Positions 59,076-64,000 of a DNA stretch of 64,000 nucleotides are shown in pieces (position 1 is the first letter of the stretch; each line of letters begins with the position of its first letter). This stretch comes from Methylobacter sp. S3L5C (lineage in GTDB: Bacteria > Pseudomonadota > Gammaproteobacteria > Methylococcales > Methylomonadaceae), in NCBI RefSeq assembly GCF_022788635.1, contig NZ_CP076024.1:2356001-2420000 (forward strand), in the 5' to 3' direction. The notes under the pieces were generated by a model that did no database searches, was not told where the DNA came from, and worked only from the letters and a program-made list of their open reading frames with translations. The translations under genes and the position numbers were made by a program.

Positions 59076-59165
59076 GGAGAGGTGGCTGAGCGGCCGAAAG
59101 CGGCGGTCTTGAAAACCGTTGAGGGTTTATCCCCTCCCAGGGTTCGAATCCCTGCTTCTCCACCA
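59076..59165 (+). tRNA. tRNA-Ser(UGA), with encoded CCA
   Basis: A 90-base class II tRNA. The acceptor GGAGAGG pairs with CTTCTCC, discriminator A is at 59162 and CCA at 59163-59165. The anticodon loop CTTGAAA places UGA at 59110-59112. A long variable arm (GAGGGTTTATCCCCTC) and GGTTCGAATCC in the T arm complete the serine identity. It reads UCA and related codons. Confidence 0.97.
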
Positions 59166-59190
59166 TCAATCAATGACTTATGTCAAACTA

Positions 59191-59216
59191 AACCAGCTTT
59201 CATGCTGGTTTTTTTA
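59191..59216 (+). terminator. Rho-independent terminator of tRNA-Ser
   Basis: AACCAGC and GCTGGTT pair across TTTCAT and are followed by five more Ts, 26 bases after the tRNA. Confidence 0.88.
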
Positions 59217-59356
59217 TGTCTGTTTCCTTAATCACCATAGACTTTTAGGAATTAAACCTCTAATTCATGCCTCTGTAAGCGTCAAAATTATATATCCGAG
59301 AATCTATAGGGTACGAAATATCGGTAATAATTAAACTTATAGGCTTATTTTATTAG

Positions 59357-60184
59357 TTATTGTGTCCTTTTCCATCGGGTTTGTGAAAATTCCAGCGCCT
59401 CCTGAATGTTTAAATCGCGGGTTCCGCCACCTGTTCTTACATAAAGTTTTAGTGTGTTGCCTTGATTTAAAAATACCGGTCTGTCTGAGGGTGAAACAAT
59501 TAATCGGCATATGGCATTAGTCTCGATCACATGAAACAAGATTTTGATATGGGTACATAAGTCGGTGCCAAGGTTGGCTGCGATTGCCGTCATTATGGTT
59601 TGTTCAAAGCCATCCTGGTTCTGCTTTTTAAGGGTTTGAAAATCGTTTTCCAGGCCAATAATTTGGCCATCGTCGGCTACTCCAATCAGCAATGTTCCAC
59701 CCTCATGACTATTCAGAAAGCCGGCCAAGGACTTGAGCACTACCCCTTCCAGCTGCCGATTGGTTCGTGATTGTTCTATATCCCAGCGAAAGGTTGACTT
59801 AAATTCCAGTAAAGGTCCTTCACCTTGCTTAATAATTAACGGTATATCTTTATGCAGTTCTATTTTTAACAGCTCAATTCGCCGTAAGCGCCCATGCAAA
59901 AAACTGTATATGCCGATGGTTAATAAGCCCAGCATTGCGCCAATTTCTGCATAAAACAGCATCAGGTCATTTTGAAAAACATTACCATTTAACAGCTCTT
60001 TAAGCTGACCCGACATATAATCGAGTGAAGAGGTTGCATCATCGGCATATACTTTGGAGTTAACATAATCATAACTTGGCGCCAACACCAATACGCCAAT
60101 AATGGCACCTATCATGGCGGCAACAAAATAGAGCTTTAGTTGTTCCTTCCAAAGGGACAGCATTAATAGAAAAAATCGTCTCAT
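59357..60184 (-). CDS. Membrane-anchored AlbA_2 (Schlafen-type) protein
   Basis: A 275-residue protein with two N-terminal membrane segments (about 18-36 and 77-95) and a cytoplasmic C-terminal AlbA_2 domain (about 118-265). The domain shows LLEFKSTFRWD, the family motif GFLNSHEGGTLLIGVADDGQIIGL and YVRTGGGTRDL. AlbA_2 domains occur in DNA/RNA-binding and defence proteins; a membrane-tethered one is less usual. It follows hslO by 11 bases on the same strand, so it probably shares its transcript. The function is unknown. Confidence 0.85.
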   Translation of the reverse strand: MRRFFLLMLSLWKEQLKLYFVAAMIGAIIGVLVLAPSYDYVNSKVYADDATSSLDYMSGQLKELLNGNVFQNDLMLFYAEIGAMLGLLTIGIYSFLHGRLRRIELLKIELHKDIPLIIKQGEGPLLEFKSTFRWDIEQSRTNRQLEGVVLKSLAGFLNSHEGGTLLIGVADDGQIIGLENDFQTLKKQNQDGFEQTIMTAIAANLGTDLCTHIKILFHVIETNAICRLIVSPSDRPVFLNQGNTLKLYVRTGGGTRDLNIQEALEFSQTRWKRTQ

Positions 60185-60195
60185 ATTATCAGTAA

Positions 60196-61065
60196 TTAAT
60201 GGCGTGTTTCAGAAGGATTAAGTGTATTTTCTGTAGACAACAAGGTCTCTACATCAACCCGATCAAAAAGGTATTGCTCGCCGCAGAACTCACAACAGAC
60301 TTTAATGGAATCTTGCTCGGTTAAGATGTCTTGCAACTCTTCTTCGCCTAAAGCGCGTAGGGTTCTCTCAATTCTTGGCCGGGAGCAGACGCACTCAAAT
60401 TTAACAGGTTCAGCATCAAATAGTCTGACTTCTTCGGCATTAAATAATTTGTACAGGATATCTTCGCAGTCTAATTCGAGTAATTCTTGTTCAGTGACCG
60501 TGTTCGCCAGTATTTCAATACGCTCCCAATCATCCTGCTCGTTATCTTGCGAAGGTAATTCTTGTATTAATAAGCCTACTGCATGGGTTGCATTGGCAAA
60601 TAACCACAGGCGGGTTTTAAGTTGTTCGGATTGTTCAAAATAAACCTGTAAGGCATCAGCTAAATTACTGCCTTCCAGCGGCACGACACCCTGATAAGGC
60701 TGGGCATTATCGGGTTCAATTGTTAACACCAGGCGCCCCTGTCCAAACATGGTTTCCAATGAGCCATCAGGAATATGGTCATTGCTGCGAATTAAACCGC
60801 GTATTTTTTGATCATCGGTCGACTGTGCAACCAGCGTTTTAAAGTCACCATCACCTTGTGCCTGAAGTATCATCGAGCCTTTAAATTTAACGGTTGCCGA
60901 TAACATAACAACAGCGGCCAACGCTTGTCCCAGTTGTAGTTGCGCGTTTTCAGGACCTTGTTGATGCTGTTTGGCACCTTGCCAGCTTGTTGTTAATTTG
61001 ACCCATTCGCCTCTGACGCCTAAATCTTCAAATATAAAACGGCGTAATAAATCTTGCTCTATCAT
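60196..61065 (-). CDS. hslO: Redox-regulated chaperonin Hsp33
   Basis: Hsp33 is a cytoplasmic holdase switched on by oxidative unfolding. The 289-residue protein has the four zinc cysteines in the expected CxC (Cys225, 227) and CxxC (Cys258, 261) arrangement near the C-terminus. The N-terminal domain carries typical blocks such as GSMILQAQGDGDFKTLV. It is followed immediately by the AlbA_2 gene and is divergent from msrA, another oxidative-stress gene. Confidence 0.97.
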   Translation of the reverse strand: MIEQDLLRRFIFEDLGVRGEWVKLTTSWQGAKQHQQGPENAQLQLGQALAAVVMLSATVKFKGSMILQAQGDGDFKTLVAQSTDDQKIRGLIRSNDHIPDGSLETMFGQGRLVLTIEPDNAQPYQGVVPLEGSNLADALQVYFEQSEQLKTRLWLFANATHAVGLLIQELPSQDNEQDDWERIEILANTVTEQELLELDCEDILYKLFNAEEVRLFDAEPVKFECVCSRPRIERTLRALGEEELQDILTEQDSIKVCCEFCGEQYLFDRVDVETLLSTENTLNPSETRH

Positions 61066-61163
61066 GATTCTCTCCTTGAAAGTCTGTGCTTTGTTATAAT
61101 CAAAAATTCCAGTAAGATAAAATACAACTCTTTCTGATCTATCCTACCAAAATACCATAAGCC

Positions 61164-61796
61164 ATGATTTTTTCATCAAAAAAGCTTACTTTGCCTGAAC
61201 TCTCTCAAGCATTACCTGGCAGAGATACGCCAATACACATTATTAATAAACATTTTGTAACAGGCAATTCTATTGCCCCGCCTTTTCCTGAAAACCTGCA
61301 GCAGGCAGTGTTTGGCATGGGTTGCTTTTGGGGGGTTGAGCGAAAATTTTGGCAATTTCCCGGCGTTTTTAGCACGGCAGTTGGCTATAGTGGTGGTTAT
61401 ACGCCCAATCCGACTTATGAGGAAGTATGCACCGGACTGACAGGACATAACGAGGTGGTAAAAGTTATTTATGATCCGGCATTAACCTCTTATGATAAAT
61501 TACTTCGCCTGTTCTGGACATCACATAATCCAACCCAAGGCATGAGCCAAGGCAATGATAGTGGGACACAATACCGCTCCGGAATTTATACTGACGGACA
61601 GGAACAGTTGGATAAAGCGCTTGAATCAAAAGAATACTACCAGCATTGCCTTACCTTGGCAGGTTTTAATGAAATAACCACAGAGATTATGTCGGCTGGT
61701 ATTTTTTATTATGCCGAAGATTATCATCAGCAATATCTGGCCAAAGAACCTATGGGTTACTGTGGGTTAGGTGGCTTGGGCATCGATTTCGATTAG
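61164..61796 (+). CDS. msrA: Peptide methionine sulfoxide reductase A
   Basis: MsrA reduces methionine-S-sulfoxide in damaged proteins. The 210-residue protein has the nucleophile Cys54 in the family signature [53 protein letters not shown] and the C-terminal Cys in GYCGLGG (resolving role) are also present. The length and N-terminal extension are as in Escherichia coli MsrA. It is divergent from hslO. Confidence 0.97.
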   Translation: MIFSSKKLTLPELSQALPGRDTPIHIINKHFVTGNSIAPPFPENLQQAVFGMGCFWGVERKFWQFPGVFSTAVGYSGGYTPNPTYEEVCTGLTGHNEVVKVIYDPALTSYDKLLRLFWTSHNPTQGMSQGNDSGTQYRSGIYTDGQEQLDKALESKEYYQHCLTLAGFNEITTEIMSAGIFYYAEDYHQQYLAKEPMGYCGLGGLGIDFD

Positions 61797-61810
61797 GGAC
61801 TTACAGCATC

Positions 61811-61967
61811 AGGCAATGCCTCACTGCCATTAAGTTAAGAAATAAGGAATCAAAAAACATGTTTTTTGACTACCCATCATATAGTGACTGCTGGAGTACA
61901 AACCTAGGTTTGTACTCCATGTAAAAGCTATTTCAGCGCTTAATTTAATGGCAGTGAGGCAATGCCT
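61811..61967. repeat. Nested-palindrome element with 29-bp inverted ends
   Basis: Outer arms at 61811-61839 and 61939-61967 are inverted repeats matching at 27 of 29 positions. Inside lie two perfect palindromes: 20 bp at 61850-61869, centred on AAACATGTTT, and 28 bp at 61892-61919, centred on AACCTAGGTT. There is no coding frame. The arrangement, between msrA and regB, looks like a MITE or a cruciform-forming site. Confidence 0.75.
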
Positions 61968-62078
61968 TGAACGATGTCGTTTGTTGCCGCAGGCGGCGCA
62001 TAAAGGTATCAGGATAAATCCTGTCCCTTTATAGCTTGCACCTCTTTTTCTTGAAATTTCTTAACAACCCTACAAAAA

Positions 62079-63461
62079 ATGCTTGCACACATATCACCAA
62101 AATCACAAATTTCTGATCGAAAAAATCTTAAGTGGCTGTTTATACTCAGAAACCTGATGATGCTCAGTGAGATAATACTCATTGTTTTATCTGTCTATGG
62201 TCTGCATATTAATTTACCGGAGCAACAGCTCTGGCTGGTAGTCATGTCAACAGGTGCCGTTAACCTTTATACGTCAATGCGCTTGCAGACTGATGTGCCG
62301 GTTACCGAGCTGGAAATTTTTTCGCAGATATCCATTGATGTTTTTGCAATTGCCGTATTGTTATATCTGACAGGAGGTGCTTCAAATCCAATCACATGGG
62401 TGTTTTTGTTACCCCTTATTATTACCGCCATCATGTTGCCTCAGGATTATGCCTGGTATATGGTGATTTTAACGACCTCGCTGTATACGATGTTAATTGC
62501 CTTTAATATCCCTCTACCATCTATAGAGCCGCATATGCCTGATCCGCAGATGCAGATTTCAGATATGGAGAGTTATCGAATGCTACAAAATACGCATGTC
62601 ATGCATGATAAAAGCTATTTTAGTCTGCACATGTTTGGCATGTGGTTTGGTTTTGTTTTTAGTGCCGGTTTAGTCGCATTTTTTGTTGTTGAGTTGGCCA
62701 GAACCTTGCGCGATCAGGAGCGTAGTCTGGCTGAGGCCAGAGAAAATGCCTTAAGGGACGAGCGTGTGGTTGCCTTGGGTACTTTGGCCGCCAGTGCCGC
62801 CCATGATATGGGAACGCCGTTGGGCACTATTATGATAGTCGCTCACGAGTTGGAGCAGGACTATCCAAGCCATCGTTACCCGGATTTACACGAAAAAATG
62901 TTGATTATGCAACAACAGCTTAATCGTTGTAAGGAAGCGTTATCGGTGATGTCGGCATCGGCAGGTGAAATGCGTGCCGAATCTGGTGGAGTGATACTGT
63001 TGACTGATTATATTGATGATGTCATTAATCAGTGGCGCACTCACAAGCCGGGAGCAAAACTAAATTTTTTTATTGATCCTAATGTTGCCAAAGACGCTAA
63101 AATAATTGCTGAACGCACCTTAACGCATTCGCTGATTAATGTTTTAAATAATGCTGCCGAGGCGTCACCTATTGAATTGGGGATAGAATTTCATGCAACA
63201 TGGGATTTAGATCATATGACGCTTAAAATTCGGGATTTTGGCCCCGGATTTCCTCCAGAGATAGTTGAATTTGTCGGTAAACAACCGGTAGTCAGCAAAA
63301 AACGTGGATTAGGTGTAGGATTGTTTTTAACTTATTCCACGATCAATCGCTTAGGCGGTAAAATTAACCTTTATAATAGTGACTCAGGTGGTGCCTGTGT
63401 GGAAATCACTCTCGCCCTTTTAAATACAGAGACTAATAATGACCATCCTGGAAATGGATAA
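62079..63461 (+). CDS. regB: Redox-sensing histidine kinase RegB/PrrB
   Basis: A 460-residue membrane kinase. About six membrane segments lie in residues 20-205 and include the quinone-site motif GGASNP (99-104). The phosphoacceptor is His242 in AAHDMGTPLGT, typical of RegB. The ATPase domain has NVLNNAAEAS, DFGPGFP and GLGVGLFLTYS. Cys284 (NRCKEAL) lies where the redox-active cysteine of RegB occurs. The pair with the regulator downstream controls respiration and related genes with redox state in other proteobacteria. Confidence 0.93.
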   Translation: MLAHISPKSQISDRKNLKWLFILRNLMMLSEIILIVLSVYGLHINLPEQQLWLVVMSTGAVNLYTSMRLQTDVPVTELEIFSQISIDVFAIAVLLYLTGGASNPITWVFLLPLIITAIMLPQDYAWYMVILTTSLYTMLIAFNIPLPSIEPHMPDPQMQISDMESYRMLQNTHVMHDKSYFSLHMFGMWFGFVFSAGLVAFFVVELARTLRDQERSLAEARENALRDERVVALGTLAASAAHDMGTPLGTIMIVAHELEQDYPSHRYPDLHEKMLIMQQQLNRCKEALSVMSASAGEMRAESGGVILLTDYIDDVINQWRTHKPGAKLNFFIDPNVAKDAKIIAERTLTHSLINVLNNAAEASPIELGIEFHATWDLDHMTLKIRDFGPGFPPEIVEFVGKQPVVSKKRGLGVGLFLTYSTINRLGGKINLYNSDSGGACVEITLALLNTETNNDHPGNG

Positions 63462-63987
63462 ACCCCGACTGTTGCTTGTCGATGACGATGAAACTTTTTG
63501 TAGCGTATTAAAATCGGCACTGGAAAAAAGAAATTATGAAGTGCTGGTTGCTACCAATGTAACAGAGGGAATGCTGCTGGCGGAGCACAATCTACCTGAA
63601 TATGCCGTGATTGATCTGCGTATCGGTTATGAATCCGGTCTGGAGCTGGTAAAAAAGCTGATTTCTTTGGATGATAATACGCAAATTGTTATGCTGACCG
63701 GTTTTGCCAGTATTGCCACAGCCGTTGAGGCCATAAAACTCGGTGCCATACATTATTTAACAAAGCCCGCTAATGCGGATGAAATTGTTAGTGCGCTTAA
63801 TAAAAATGAAGGCGATTCGTCCGTATTGATTAGTGAGAATCCCTTATCAATAAAGCGCCTGGAATGGGAGCATTTGCAGAAAGTCTTGATGCAACATGAC
63901 GGTAATATTTCAGCCGCCGCCAGAGCACTCAACATGCACAGGCGTACCTTGCAAAGAAAACTGGATAAAAAGCCGGTGAGAGAATAA
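63439..63987 (+). CDS. regA: Response regulator RegA/PrrA/ActR
   Basis: A 182-residue response regulator. The receiver domain has the acidic pocket VDDDE, phosphoacceptor Asp59 (AVIDLR), MLTGFAS and LTKPAN. The C-terminal Fis-type helix-turn-helix reads NISAAARALNMHRRTLQRKL, the signature of RegA/PrrA/ActR. It overlaps regB; ATG 63439 (23-base overlap) and ATG 63454 (8 bases) are both possible. It is complete, ending just before the window edge. Confidence 0.95.
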   Translation: MTILEMDKPRLLLVDDDETFCSVLKSALEKRNYEVLVATNVTEGMLLAEHNLPEYAVIDLRIGYESGLELVKKLISLDDNTQIVMLTGFASIATAVEAIKLGAIHYLTKPANADEIVSALNKNEGDSSVLISENPLSIKRLEWEHLQKVLMQHDGNISAAARALNMHRRTLQRKLDKKPVRE

Positions 63988-64000
63988 GTTGGGTTACGTT

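Noticed and set aside
59119-59334. 71-codon frame overlapping tRNA-Ser and its terminator
   Set aside because: It runs through the tRNA 3' half and the terminator; no coding character.

Overview
The window reads as a piece of a gammaproteobacterial chromosome of moderately low GC content. Supporting evidence is the conserved blocks smc-zipA-ligA and leuS-lptE-holA (with a YbeL-like zinc-ribbon gene divergent from leuS), plus hrpA, lnt, mutM, dinB, hslO, msrA and a RegB/RegA (PrrBA) redox two-component pair at the right end. A type-2 EF-G, a multihaem cytochrome beside an FG-GAP/ASPIC-UnbV protein, and the intergenic repeats suggest a Methylococcales-type methanotroph. That placement is inference; no methane-oxidation gene lies in the window.

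Layout, left to right. 1-2.9 kb: the 5' part of a secreted AsmA-like protein and cysM, separated by a multi-hairpin repeat. 3.1-10.4 kb: an accessory cassette with a peptidoglycan hydrolase carrying three catalytic domains, a four-TM protein of unknown family and a serine lipase in one leftward operon, and a divergent winged-helix/AAA regulator that looks truncated. 10.6-17.8 kb: hemF, a DUF2797 gene, a bifunctional penicillin-binding protein with a Lys/Pro/Ala-rich tail, mobA and a small lipoprotein. 18-24.4 kb: smc-zipA-ligA, read leftward. 24.8-30.8 kb: hrpA converging on lnt. 31.3-39.5 kb: an orphan ParA, a zinc-ribbon protein, leuS-lptE-holA and a FusA2-type EF-G behind a long, apparently structured leader. 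39.7-45.3 kb: the FG-GAP/HEAT protein and multihaem cytochrome operon. 45.4-54.9 kb: dinB, a HelD-like helicase, a DUF2272 lipoprotein, an NlpE-like protein, mutM, and a cobalamin riboswitch controlling btuB-btuM. 55-58.4 kb: a four-gene MCE lipid transport operon. 58.5-64 kb: an ASCH protein, tRNA-Ser(UGA), hslO with a membrane AlbA_2 protein, msrA and regB-regA.

The least explained material lies in two places. One is the 3-10 kb cassette, which pairs membrane- and wall-degrading enzymes. The other is the intergenic DNA: a duplicated element of about 120 bp with a perfect DnaA box at fixed spacing (near 29.0 and 37.0 kb), the fusA2 leader with mutually exclusive pairings (37.2-37.4 kb), a nested-palindrome element (61.8-62.0 kb), and at least two further dispersed palindromic repeat families. 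No CRISPR array, rRNA operon, insertion sequence or prophage was recognised.
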